Assembly (NCBI RefSeq): GCF_002019645.1
Contig: NZ_KV917374.1
Coordinates: 4,042,696 to 4,106,695, forward strand
From: Litchfieldia alkalitelluris
GTDB taxonomy: Bacteria > Bacillota > Bacilli > Bacillales > Bacillaceae_L
Direction: 5' to 3'
DNA: 64,000 nt
Shown here: piece after piece, positions 37,064 to 45,832 of the stretch
Layout: the number at the start of each line of letters is the position of its first letter
How positions within the stretch are numbered: the first letter of the stretch is position 1
Position numbers and translations under genes: made by a program
The notes under the pieces: model-generated
What the model was told of the DNA's origin: nothing
Database searches by the model: none
What the model saw: only the letters and a program-made list of their open reading frames with translations

Positions 37064-37255
37064 AATTAAGCGGAGATATACGGTTAAACGACCCAATAGA
37101 GCTCCTTTTTGGGGATATAAGCGGAGGTTCTCCGGTTAAGTAAAGAAAAATTCCCCATTTTGACGTTTTTTGAGCCAATAGCCGGAATCTTTCCGTCTAT
37201 TAAAGCTAGTTGAAATGATATTCTCTAATTAAGGGAAATTTCTCCGCTTATTTTG
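37064..37255. repeat. Dispersed intergenic repeat, copy 2
   Basis: Aligns over its length with 13018-13211, including ATATAAGCGGAG, TTTCCGTCTATT and GAAATTTCTCCGCTTATTTT. The two copies have diverged by substitutions and small indels. Confidence 0.75.
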
Positions 37256-37460
37256 CGGACCAAATCCCCGCCTACGGATCTGCTCCTTTAAGGTTGAGTA
37301 AGCCTCAGAATAATGAAGGACGTTAGTTCAACAGGTTTAAAACTCTTATAAGCAACAAAGTTTACGAAAATAGCCATAAAAAAACACCAATTTCGAATGC
37401 GAATTGGTGTTTTAAGGAATCGGTAGTTCAAATGTTCAATTCGAGATAAGAACCAACCGT

Positions 37461-38795
37461 TTAAGTTCGTTTATGTTTTTTCTTATTTATATAAAAGAAC
37501 AGAAGCATTAATAATGGTACCAAAATAATTGCAAAGACAATAGATAAATTAATTCCCTTTACATCCTCCACATGATAAATTTCTGCCTTTTCACGGTCAA
37601 GGATAATTGTATAAGCACCATCCAGTTCAACGATGACATCATCCTCAAGCAAACCTCTTAATTGCTTATTTTCGACTATATCTTCCGCATTTATCGTCAC
37701 TTTTTGGGTAACAGTTGAATTATTAATAACTACCAAATCAATATTTTGTTCAAAGCTATTTTTTATAACAAGCATTCCATCCTTTGTTTGGTGAATTATC
37801 TCTGTTTCTCCTTTTGTAAGTGATGGAACCCCTTTTCTTATTTGACTAAGTTTTGTCATATATTTGACTAACTCGTCATCTGTTCGAAAGTTCATTAAAG
37901 GACTATTTGCAGGTGGTTCTGCACCATCCTGAACAATCTCCGTACCGTAATAAACAATAGGTGCCGCAGGAGTTAAGTACAAATAAGATAATGCAAGCTT
38001 TAGACGAGTAACAGGATGTTCATTATTTTCTAATGAATATCGTGTAAATCGTGGAGTATGTCGATTATCCAGAGATTGCGCAGCCGCCATGTCACTGATT
38101 GTCAAATCGATGGTCTTATTTGGTTCAGTAAATGACTGGATCTCTTCATTTTGAGTCTCCACAAAGAACGGATATCCAATATCACTGTATCCTTTTTGGT
38201 CGTTATCATCATCTACTAAAAAGATAAACTGTTCATTTAGAGTAGTTATTTCTTTATGAAAATTCTCCCAAAATGAAGTCGAGTGTTTATCCATTCCCGA
38301 CAAAAGATAACCATCCAGGTTGGTTTCGTTCGCCCACATAGTCCCTGCCTCAAGTAACACTTCTTCTTCCACAGTTGAATCTACAGCAAATTCAATAAAA
38401 ACCTTCAGCTCTTTTTCGTGAGCAGCACTTAAAAGTTGTTTGAAATCCTCGATTGTTCCAAAGTGATCTTCTACTTGAAAGTAGTCAAATGGTTCAGTCT
38501 CTACAACAGCTTGTTCATTTTTGAAGATGGGGCTTAGTAAAATTGTAGTAAACCCCATATCCTTTATATAGTCTAACCTCTGGGTTATTCCTTCAAAATC
38601 TCCCCCGTGAAACGCATATGGGTCTGATGAATTCACATTAATATCATTTGTCGGGTCACCATTATTAAATCGGTCAACCATTATTGAGTAGAAGATTTCA
38701 TTCCTTAAATTATATTCTTCTTGAGCACTTACCAAGTTGGGGCATACGCTTAAAAAGAAAAAGGGAATCAAACATATTAGTATAACTTTCTTCAT
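37461..38795 (-). CDS. Membrane-anchored GH13 alpha-amylase homologue lacking catalytic residues
   Basis: 444 aa: signal peptide (1-24, cut after VSAQ), GH13 barrel, a C-terminal beta domain, and one membrane helix (418-436) with a KKKHKR tail. The start YSIMVDRFNNGDPTNDIN and YHGGDF-like AFHGGDFEGI are typical amylase, but all four active-site motifs are altered: I VFIEFAVDS (for DxxxNH), II DGYLLSG (Arg to L164, nucleophile Asp to S166), III FLVDDD (acid/base Glu to D195), IV LDNRH (for NHD). The segment between motifs I and II also seems about 50 residues short compared with active relatives. Probably a binding or sensory protein; an enzyme is unlikely. Confidence 0.85.
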   Translation of the reverse strand: MKKVILICLIPFFFLSVCPNLVSAQEEYNLRNEIFYSIMVDRFNNGDPTNDINVNSSDPYAFHGGDFEGITQRLDYIKDMGFTTILLSPIFKNEQAVVETEPFDYFQVEDHFGTIEDFKQLLSAAHEKELKVFIEFAVDSTVEEEVLLEAGTMWANETNLDGYLLSGMDKHSTSFWENFHKEITTLNEQFIFLVDDDNDQKGYSDIGYPFFVETQNEEIQSFTEPNKTIDLTISDMAAAQSLDNRHTPRFTRYSLENNEHPVTRLKLALSYLYLTPAAPIVYYGTEIVQDGAEPPANSPLMNFRTDDELVKYMTKLSQIRKGVPSLTKGETEIIHQTKDGMLVIKNSFEQNIDLVVINNSTVTQKVTINAEDIVENKQLRGLLEDDVIVELDGAYTIILDREKAEIYHVEDVKGINLSIVFAIILVPLLMLLFFYINKKKHKRT

Positions 38796-38874
38796 TTGCT
38801 CCTCCTAATTGTACATTTTCTAGCATTCCTACATTACCTTATTTAAAATTTTTAATCAATAAAAGTGCCATAAC

Positions 38875-39741
38875 TTAGCTATCTCTCTGTGAAAATTGTC
38901 TGAATTCTGAAGGACTAACACCCTCAATTTTTTTGAAAAGTTTTGAAAAATAAGTATGATCTTGGATCCCGACACTTTTAGAAATCACCATCACTTTATC
39001 GTTTGTTGATGTTAATAATTTCTTTGCTTGAGCAATTCGATATTGATTTAAATAATGAATCGGACTCACTCCAATCGTCTTTTGCATACATCTAGTAATA
39101 TAATCTGTATGAAAGTGAAGCTCTCCCGCAATGTCCTCCATCTTGATATCTTCTTTATAATGCATCTGAATAAACTGTAACGTTTTATCAGTGACACTTT
39201 CAGTTGCTGATGGAATGGTCATTGCTTCCTTTTGAAGCTGAATCATTAATTCTTGGAAATAAATTTGCTGCCTTAACGGGAAATCTGGTGATGTGGTTAC
39301 ACCTTCATCTAACATGTTCATAAAAATGTTCTCAACAAATTTGGTTTGAGTTATTTTCCCGAATTGCGGTATTTGAAGTAAAAAATGATGTGGTGAAATA
39401 AAGTCTCCTTCTTTAATCTTTATGTTCCCCCAATTAATTTCTTTTGTTTTCTTAAGATAATACTCGCCCTCTACATTAAAATGAATCCAAAAATATTTAG
39501 ATTCCACTTCACAACCTTTAAATCCAAAATGTTCGAAACCTGGAGCTAAAATCAAATATTCTCCACACCGAATTTCATATTTAAAACCATTTTCAGAAAT
39601 ATAGACTACACCCTCCGTCACATAAATCAAATCAAAGATATGAAAAGTTCTTTTAAAGTGCTTTTTACCAATACTTAGCGTTGCTTCCCCCATTTTTATA
39701 AAAGATGGAAACGGCGGAATATGTATGTGGATAACTGTCAT
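38875..39741 (-). CDS. AraC family transcriptional regulator
   Basis: 288 residues: N-terminal cupin-like sensor (about 15-110; EYLILAPGFEHFGFKG) and C-terminal double helix-turn-helix (about 185-285; IKMEDIAGELHFHTDYITRCMQK and DHTYFSKLFKKIEGVSPSEFR). It probably senses a sugar or related ligand. Lies 79 bases upstream of the amylase-like gene on the same strand and divergent from the MATE gene; either could be its target. Confidence 0.87.
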   Translation of the reverse strand: MTVIHIHIPPFPSFIKMGEATLSIGKKHFKRTFHIFDLIYVTEGVVYISENGFKYEIRCGEYLILAPGFEHFGFKGCEVESKYFWIHFNVEGEYYLKKTKEINWGNIKIKEGDFISPHHFLLQIPQFGKITQTKFVENIFMNMLDEGVTTSPDFPLRQQIYFQELMIQLQKEAMTIPSATESVTDKTLQFIQMHYKEDIKMEDIAGELHFHTDYITRCMQKTIGVSPIHYLNQYRIAQAKKLLTSTNDKVMVISKSVGIQDHTYFSKLFKKIEGVSPSEFRQFSQRDS

Positions 39742-39866
39742 CGTAAGACCACCTTTTTATGTCGGTATAATCCAAAATCAGTCGATTTCATCTCTTTTTA
39801 TTATAGCGTATTCCGTATAAACTAGGAATTGTTTTTCATATCGGAATCGTCAAAGGGAGTGACAGC

Positions 39867-41243
39867 ATGAAAGGACAATCAACCACAAAAAAGTTAACCC
39901 TATTTGCGCTAACATGGCCAATTTTTATAGAATTGCTTCTACATATGTTAATGGGAAATGCGGACACACTTATGTTGAGTCAATACTCAGATAACTCTGT
40001 AGCAGCCGTAGGCGTGGCAAATCAGATTTTTTATGTTTTTATTGTGATGTTTGGTTTCATTGCAGCAGGTACTTCTGTGCTTGTGGCGCAGCATTTTGGT
40101 GCAAAGCAATTCAAAGAAGCCGGAGAAATATCTGTTGTTTCAATTGCAGCAAACCTTGTATTTGGTTTAATACTTAGCGGAATTGTTTTGACCTTTAGCG
40201 TAAACATGCTAGAGTTCATGGATTTACCTGAGGAATTAATGGGTGAAGCAAACTCATACTTAAAGCTCGTAGGAGGAACTGCCTTTTTACAGGCTTTAAT
40301 CATGACAATTGGTGCGATTATTAGAAGTTATGGATACACAAAAGACTCTATGTATGTAACCATTGGTATGAATATTATCAATGTCATTGGTAATTACCTC
40401 TTTATTTTCGGACCATTAGGAATTCCTGTATTGGGTGTGTTCGGTGTAGCATTATCTACTACTATTAGTAAATTTATAGGTCTAATTGCGATTAGCTATT
40501 TATTGTTTAGACGTATCAACCAAGATCTTCCTTTCAAAAGATTGTTCTCTCTTCCAATTCAGCATCTAAAGAATTTACTAGGAATTGGTGTTCCTTCCGC
40601 TGGAGAAAACCTTTCATACAGTGGTTCACAAATGGTTATCACGATATTTATAACCATGCTAGGAACAGAAGCACTAACAACAAAAGTATATGCGCATAAT
40701 TTAATGATGCTTATTTCTCTTTTCAGCATCAGCATTGCCCAAGGAACACAAATCATGATTGGACAAATGGTCGGGGCGCAAAAGCTTAAGAAAGCATATT
40801 CGACTTGTTTAAAAAGCTTATACATGGCACTCGTTATCAGTTTTTTAATGGCTATTATTTTTTCTGCTTTTTCAAACTCATTACTATCAATCTTTACATC
40901 TAATCAAACGATCATCACATTAGGTGGTACACTGCTACTCTATGCCATTATTCTCGAGCCTGGCCGAGCATTTAATTTAGTAATAATAAGTTCACTGCGA
41001 GCCGCTGGAGATGTAAAACTACCAGTTTATATGGGCATTCTTTCTATGTGGGGAATCGCTGTGCCTGTCTCCTACTTTTTAGGAATTCATTTAGGATTTG
41101 GTCTTGTCGGTATATGGATCGCCTTTATTCTTGATGAATGGATACGAGGGCTTATCATGCTTTGGAGATGGAGAACAAAAGCATGGGAAAAGAAATCCTT
41201 TATTCGAGCAAAAGAAAAAGCTGTGGCGGTTTCAGCAACATAG
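39867..41243 (+). CDS. MATE family efflux transporter
   Basis: 458-residue multidrug/toxin extrusion protein with about 12 membrane segments in two related halves (first half TWPIFIELLLHMLMGNADTLMLSQ; second half GVPSAGENLSYSGSQMVITI). Uses a Na+ or H+ gradient to export organic cations; substrate not predictable. GGGAGTGACAGC precedes the ATG. Divergent from the AraC gene. Confidence 0.87.
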   Translation: MKGQSTTKKLTLFALTWPIFIELLLHMLMGNADTLMLSQYSDNSVAAVGVANQIFYVFIVMFGFIAAGTSVLVAQHFGAKQFKEAGEISVVSIAANLVFGLILSGIVLTFSVNMLEFMDLPEELMGEANSYLKLVGGTAFLQALIMTIGAIIRSYGYTKDSMYVTIGMNIINVIGNYLFIFGPLGIPVLGVFGVALSTTISKFIGLIAISYLLFRRINQDLPFKRLFSLPIQHLKNLLGIGVPSAGENLSYSGSQMVITIFITMLGTEALTTKVYAHNLMMLISLFSISIAQGTQIMIGQMVGAQKLKKAYSTCLKSLYMALVISFLMAIIFSAFSNSLLSIFTSNQTIITLGGTLLLYAIILEPGRAFNLVIISSLRAAGDVKLPVYMGILSMWGIAVPVSYFLGIHLGFGLVGIWIAFILDEWIRGLIMLWRWRTKAWEKKSFIRAKEKAVAVSAT

Positions 41244-41288
41244 CTTAATAGTAGTATGGATGCGCAAATAAGAACTATAACTAACACA

Positions 41289-41320
41289 AAAAACTAACCT
41301 TTATTATTGGTTAGTTTTTT
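41289..41320 (+). terminator. Terminator after the MATE gene
   Basis: AAAAACTAACC / GGTTAGTTTTT, 11-bp perfect stem, 9-base loop, T run. Confidence 0.85.
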
Positions 41321-41419
41321 CGCGTTAGATTTCCTCACATCCAAGCGTGGAATGTAAACGTTTCATCTATATTAAGTTAACTTTTTTGTTTGTTTTTTAA
41401 AAATTTTCTCAAAATTCAC

Positions 41420-41483
41420 TTGATTTATCCTTGATTTTAACATATGATAACTAACATAACGTAACGTGTTAGAAAATATAACA
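41420..41483 (+). promoter_or_regulatory. glnK-amtB promoter with a downstream TnrA/GlnR box
   Basis: TTGATT (41420-41425), 17-base spacer, TATGAT (41443-41448) is a good SigA promoter. TGTTAGAAAATATAACA (41467-41483) fits the TnrA/GlnR consensus TGTNANAWWWTNTNACA at every position. The box lies at about +12 to +28 of the predicted start and only 24 bases before the glnK ATG, so bound protein would repress rather than activate. Confidence 0.78.
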
Positions 41484-41507
41484 TTTTGATAAAGGGGGAT
41501 TTTACAC

Positions 41508-41849
41508 ATGAAAAAAGTCGAGGCGATTATTCGACCTGAAAACTTTCAAGCTCTCCGAGATAAACTTGAAGAAGTTGGAATTAATGGTTTAACCGTTTCG
41601 GAGGTTGCTGGGTGTGGCCAACAAAAAGGCCAACAAGGGCTTTTTAGAGGAAATACATTTGAAATAAGACTACTCCCTAAAGTCAAAGTTGAAATGGTTG
41701 TTGAAGCAGAATATGTAGATGAAATTGTTCAAATCATCCAATCTACTTGCAGTACAAATACTGTAGGTGATGGAAAAATCTTTATCATTCCAATTGAAAA
41801 TGCAATTAGAATCCGAACTGGTGAAGATGGGAATAAAGCAATTGTCTAA
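41508..41849 (+). CDS. glnK: PII nitrogen regulatory protein
   Basis: 113-residue trimeric PII protein that binds 2-oxoglutarate and ATP/ADP and docks on AmtB. Begins KKVEAIIRPENFQALRDKL; the T-loop reads CGQQKGQQGLFRGNTF, and where enterobacterial PII has the uridylylated tyrosine there is F, so uridylylation is excluded. B and C loops FLPKVKIE-like LLPKVKVEMVV and VGDGKIFIIPIENAIRIRTGE are intact. Followed by amtB after 27 bases; B. subtilis has the reverse order (nrgA-nrgB). Confidence 0.93.
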   Translation: MKKVEAIIRPENFQALRDKLEEVGINGLTVSEVAGCGQQKGQQGLFRGNTFEIRLLPKVKVEMVVEAEYVDEIVQIIQSTCSTNTVGDGKIFIIPIENAIRIRTGEDGNKAIV

Positions 41850-41876
41850 ACTCCAACTAAGAAGGGATGAATTGAA

Positions 41877-43250
41877 ATGAAAAAGAAAATTGCCTCATTA
41901 CTTATCACAAGCTTCCTAATTGGGTCTGCTGCCTATGCAGAGGATCCCACCGCAGCGTCGGTTAGTGCATCACTAGACTCTACCTGGATTATGCTTGCTG
42001 CGTTTCTTGTTTTCTTTATGCATGCGGGATTTGCGATGGTAGAATCAGGGTTTACTAGATCAAAAAACACTCTTAATATTCTAATGAAAAATATCTTAAC
42101 TGTATCAATTGCCTCGGTCTTATACTTCTTAATAGGTTATGGATTTATGTTTGGTTCAACGGCAGGTGGGTTTATCGGAGTTAATGGTTTTGCTTTAGCT
42201 GGGGTGGAAGATATCGGATTCTTCGTTTTCCAAGCAGTCTTTGCGGCAACATGCGCAACCATCATCTCTGGGGCCGTAGCTGAAAGAATGAAATTAGGAA
42301 GCTATATGTTTTTAACAATATTGATGACTGGTTTTATCTACCCTGTTGTCGGACACTGGGTATGGCAAGGTGAAGGTTGGTTAACAAATTTAGGCTTTGT
42401 TGATTTCGCTGGTTCTACTGTCGTTCACTTGACTGGTGCATTAGGTGCTATCGTTGCAGTGAAGTTTTTAGGAGCTAGAATCGGGAAATACTCAAATGGT
42501 AAAGTGAATGTCATCCCAGGAAGTAATATTCCTTTAGGTGCACTTGGTGTATTTATACTTTGGTTTGGTTGGTTTGGATTTAATGGAGGAAGCACCTTAG
42601 CTGCTGATCCAGAATTAGTTCCACACGTTATCGCTACAACACTTTTATCAGCATCTTGTGGAGTTATCGGTTCTGCCTTTTATTCTTTGTTCCGTTACAA
42701 GCGAATTGATGCTTCGTTAACACTAAATGGCGCATTAGCAGGTCTTGTGGGTATTACTGCAGGCACTGCAGCAGTTTCATTTGTTGGTTCAATGATTATT
42801 GGTTTAATTGCAGGTATTATTCTTATTGAAGCAGTTTCATTCCTCGATAGAGGCTTAAAACTAGATGATCCAGTTGGCGCTATCGCCGTACACGGTGTTT
42901 GTGGAATTTGGGGTACCCTAGCAGTCGGCCTGTTCGCTACTAGTGGTGGGCTATTTTATGGTGGTGGAGCTACTCTATTAGGAGTGCAGGCTATCGGTGT
43001 TTTAGCAGTTATCGTTTGGACAGTTGCTACTGTTTCGTTATCAATCTTTATTATGATGAAAGTTACTCCAATCCGTGTATCACGTGAAGAAGAAATCTCA
43101 GGACTCGATTTTGCAGAGCATGGATCTTCGGCTTATGAGTTCCGAGATAGTATTCTTACCGAATCTCCTCCTTCTACCGGTTCAACAGAATTCGGAAATG
43201 GATTAATTAAAAGATTGGATAGCTTAAGCTCTAAAACTAACAATGTTTAG
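41877..43250 (+). CDS. amtB: Ammonium transporter
   Basis: 457-residue Amt/MEP/Rh channel with a cleavable leader (MKKKIASLLITSFLIGSAAYAE) and 11 predicted membrane helices. AMVESGFTRSKN near 56, the pore histidine in YPVVGHWVWQGEG and the second in AIAVHGVCGIWGT are present. The cytosolic tail after about 400 is longer than in many homologues. Imports ammonium at low concentration and is gated by the GlnK product encoded just upstream. Confidence 0.93.
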   Translation: MKKKIASLLITSFLIGSAAYAEDPTAASVSASLDSTWIMLAAFLVFFMHAGFAMVESGFTRSKNTLNILMKNILTVSIASVLYFLIGYGFMFGSTAGGFIGVNGFALAGVEDIGFFVFQAVFAATCATIISGAVAERMKLGSYMFLTILMTGFIYPVVGHWVWQGEGWLTNLGFVDFAGSTVVHLTGALGAIVAVKFLGARIGKYSNGKVNVIPGSNIPLGALGVFILWFGWFGFNGGSTLAADPELVPHVIATTLLSASCGVIGSAFYSLFRYKRIDASLTLNGALAGLVGITAGTAAVSFVGSMIIGLIAGIILIEAVSFLDRGLKLDDPVGAIAVHGVCGIWGTLAVGLFATSGGLFYGGGATLLGVQAIGVLAVIVWTVATVSLSIFIMMKVTPIRVSREEEISGLDFAEHGSSAYEFRDSILTESPPSTGSTEFGNGLIKRLDSLSSKTNNV

Positions 43251-43392
43251 TTTCGCGAAATTTCGCGCTATTAATAAATAGGTTTCCTGTTTTAAAAATC
43301 ACTTTTAATAAGTGTATAGAACTCTTCAATTCCCCTAAGAGTTTTTACTATACAAGTACTGCCTTGGACTCCAGTAAAAAGGTATGTACATC

Positions 43393-43424
43393 CCCCTGTA
43401 TTCCAGTTACAGGGGCTTTTTTTT
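43393..43424 (+). terminator. Terminator downstream of amtB
   Basis: CCCCTGTA / TACAGGGG stem, 7-base loop, then CTTTTTTTT. Confidence 0.88.
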
Positions 43425-43553
43425 ACAAAAGGCCTTTTTTTAAATGAACATGGTTTAGTTTAGGAAGGAAAGAGACGTTACTACACCTCATTCACAGTGA
43501 ATTTAAAAGATGAAAAACAACCTTAGAAAAAACATATAGTCCATTTCAACACC

Positions 43554-43602
43554 ATAAAAAAATGCTCGCCATTACCTAAAATTAAGATAAGTAGCAAGCA
43601 TA
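43554..43602 (-). terminator. Terminator of asnO
   Basis: Minus-strand ATGCTTGC / GCGAGCAT stem (one G-U) followed by TTTTTTT; the loop is long (about 24 bases). Confidence 0.65.
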
Positions 43603-43613
43603 TTATATTACTA

Positions 43614-45461
43614 TTAATCTACAATATTGATATTATACTCTTCAAACCACACATGGACTTGCGCTAAATAAGCTAAAAGCTGAGGACCCGTCATTAACTG
43701 CCCAAACCAAGGAACTTTAAAGGCTTCTCCATTCGTATCAACGATTTCTCTTAATTTTTTCGCATCAAAGAACTCATAAAGAGCAGAATTCTTATCATCT
43801 AGAATTCCATTTAGCCACTTTTTCACAGCCATTGTATAATGAGGATTGTGTGTTTTCGGATAGGGGCTCTTTTTACGGTATAAAACCTCATCTGGCAAAA
43901 TACCTTCTAGCGCCCGTCTTAGTATCCCTTTTTCACGATTTCCGTGCATCTTCATCTCCCATGGAATATTCCATACATATTCAACAAGACGATGATCCGC
44001 AAACGGAACCCTTACCTCAAGACTTGCCCCCATACTCATTCTGTCCTTACGATCCAATAGAGTTGTCATAAACCAAATCATATTTAAATAGAATAGCTCT
44101 CGTCTTCTTGCATCTTCCTTACTCTCTCCTTCTAAAGCAGGTGTTTCCCTCACTGTCTCGTCAAAACGAGCTTGAACATATTCATTTAGTTTTAGTTTCT
44201 TACTCCATTTAGGCTGCAGTAGATTCATACGTTCTTCTGTAGATCTCATCCAAGGAAACGCAGATGACGCTAAATCCTCTGGGCGATGGAACCAAGGATA
44301 CCCACCGAAGATCTCATCTGCACATTCACCCGAAAGTCCCACCACAAACTCTTGTTTTATTTCCTTACAGAACCACAAAAGAGATGAATCTACATCGGCC
44401 ATTCCTGGTAAATCTCGAACTAAGACAGATTCATACAATTCATCCACTAACTGTTGCTGAGAAATTACACGGCTGTGATGAGTGGTTCCGAATGTTTCGG
44501 ACATCTTTTTAATCCATGGTCCATCTGAATTAGGTTGAAACTCATTTGCCTCAAAGTACTTATCATTATCTTCATAATCAATTGAAAACGTATGAAGTGG
44601 ACCTTTCCCTTCTTTCTCAAAAGCATTAGATGCAATGGCAGTTATTGCACTGGAATCGACACCACCTGAAAGAAACGTACATACAGGCACATCTGAAACG
44701 AGTTGCCGTGTCACAGCATCTGTAAATAAGTGACGTACTTTGTCAGTCGTTTCATCCAATGAATCTTCGTGCTTTGCACTTTTGACATTCCAATAACGCC
44801 AAATTTTTAAACCATTCTTATCGAAAGTTAAAGCATGTGCAGGTCTAAGCTCCTTTACACCTTTAAAGACTCCATGACCAGGTGATCTGGATGGTCCTAA
44901 CCCAAATACCTCTGCCAGCCCATCAGACCCTATTTCAGTCTTTACCGATGGATGCGCTAAAATTGCTTTCAGCTCTGAAGCAAAGAGTAGTTGGCCATTT
45001 GTTTCTTTATAAAACAGTGGTTTTACCCCTAATCGGTCTCGGCCTATAAATAACTTTTGTTTCTCTTCATCCCAAACAGCAAAGGCAAATATTCCATTTA
45101 AGTAATCAACACATTGTTCTCCCCATTCAATGTAGGAGGTTAATAACACCTCTGTATCCGAATGTCCGTTGAATGTATAACCTCTTTTTAAAAGCTCTTT
45201 ACGAATATCTTCTGTATTATATAACTCACCGTTATAACAAATGGTATATGTTTTATCTTCCTTTGATCGAGCCATCGGCTGCTTTCCGCCTTCTGGATCG
45301 ACAACAACAAGACGTTTGTGGCCAAATGCGGCATGAGTAGTAAGCCATATGTTAGTATCATCAGGTCCGCGTTTTGATAGTGTTTCCGCCATTTTCGAAA
45401 CTGTATTCTGTTCTTTTCTTAGGTCTGAACGAAAATCAATCCATCCTGTTATCCCACACAT
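43614..45461 (-). CDS. asnO: Asparagine synthetase (glutamine-hydrolysing), AsnO type
   Basis: 615 residues. N-terminal class II glutaminase domain with the catalytic Cys2 (MCGITGWIDF), RLVVVDPEGGKQPM and NGELYN; C-terminal synthetase domain with the pyrophosphate loop FLSGGVDSSAI near 268, GLSGECADEIFGGYPWF and LDRKDRMSMGASLEVRVPF. The length equals that of B. subtilis AsnO (614), the sporulation-linked enzyme, and the neighbours yisN, yisL and yisK match the asnO region. Preceded by a perfect palindrome at 45480-45501. Confidence 0.9.
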   Translation of the reverse strand: MCGITGWIDFRSDLRKEQNTVSKMAETLSKRGPDDTNIWLTTHAAFGHKRLVVVDPEGGKQPMARSKEDKTYTICYNGELYNTEDIRKELLKRGYTFNGHSDTEVLLTSYIEWGEQCVDYLNGIFAFAVWDEEKQKLFIGRDRLGVKPLFYKETNGQLLFASELKAILAHPSVKTEIGSDGLAEVFGLGPSRSPGHGVFKGVKELRPAHALTFDKNGLKIWRYWNVKSAKHEDSLDETTDKVRHLFTDAVTRQLVSDVPVCTFLSGGVDSSAITAIASNAFEKEGKGPLHTFSIDYEDNDKYFEANEFQPNSDGPWIKKMSETFGTTHHSRVISQQQLVDELYESVLVRDLPGMADVDSSLLWFCKEIKQEFVVGLSGECADEIFGGYPWFHRPEDLASSAFPWMRSTEERMNLLQPKWSKKLKLNEYVQARFDETVRETPALEGESKEDARRRELFYLNMIWFMTTLLDRKDRMSMGASLEVRVPFADHRLVEYVWNIPWEMKMHGNREKGILRRALEGILPDEVLYRKKSPYPKTHNPHYTMAVKKWLNGILDDKNSALYEFFDAKKLREIVDTNGEAFKVPWFGQLMTGPQLLAYLAQVHVWFEEYNINIVD

Positions 45462-45832
45462 GTAAATTCACCCTTTCTACCGTTACTTTTAAAAGTAACG
45501 GCTAGCAAGCTGATTACATTGTATGCAAGTATAGCTTATACAATGAATTGTCCAATAAAATGCAAGCCCTTACAAGTTATAAATTAATACTTTTTTGGTT
45601 AAAAAGAAAATATAAGTCATGTTTTTAAGGCTCTTTTCTGAAACATCGTTGCAAATTAGATCTACTTTAAAATATGAAACACCTGTTTTAGTTTCGGAAG
45701 AAAAGACGCCACTTTACTGAGTACATAGTGACTTTAAGACCATTTAAAAGCAACAATATTTACGAAAACAGCCTTGAAAACTGAAATATAAGTAGTTCGA
45801 ACTTTTTTACATATAAGATTGGAGGACTTTAC
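45462..45832. other. Divergent asnO/yisN upstream region
   Basis: Holds the asnO palindrome (45480-45501), AT-rich sequence, and one copy of the 26-base dispersed repeat (45748-45773). No gene is seen. Confidence 0.6.
45480..45501. promoter_or_regulatory. 22-bp perfect palindrome before asnO
   Basis: CCGTTACTTTT followed by its exact reverse complement, 18 bases upstream of the asnO ATG and just before the ribosome binding site AAAGGGTGAA. It is an operator or a leader hairpin; I do not recognise the protein that would bind it. Confidence 0.6.

Larger units (their letters stand above)
36567..37460. other. Gene-free stretch with relics and repeats
   Basis: About 0.9 kb without an intact gene. 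It holds a decayed fasciclin-domain fragment (36802-36998), copy 2 of the dispersed repeat (37064-37255) and one copy of a 26-base repeat (37350-37375). A hairpin with CACCAATT / AATTGGTG arms near 37386-37412 may terminate the amylase-like gene transcribed from the right. Confidence 0.65.
43251..43613. other. Convergent gap between amtB and asnO
   Basis: Contains a long-range hairpin (43316-43366), the amtB terminator (43393-43424) and the asnO terminator (43554-43602). The remaining DNA is AT-rich without a gene. Confidence 0.65.
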
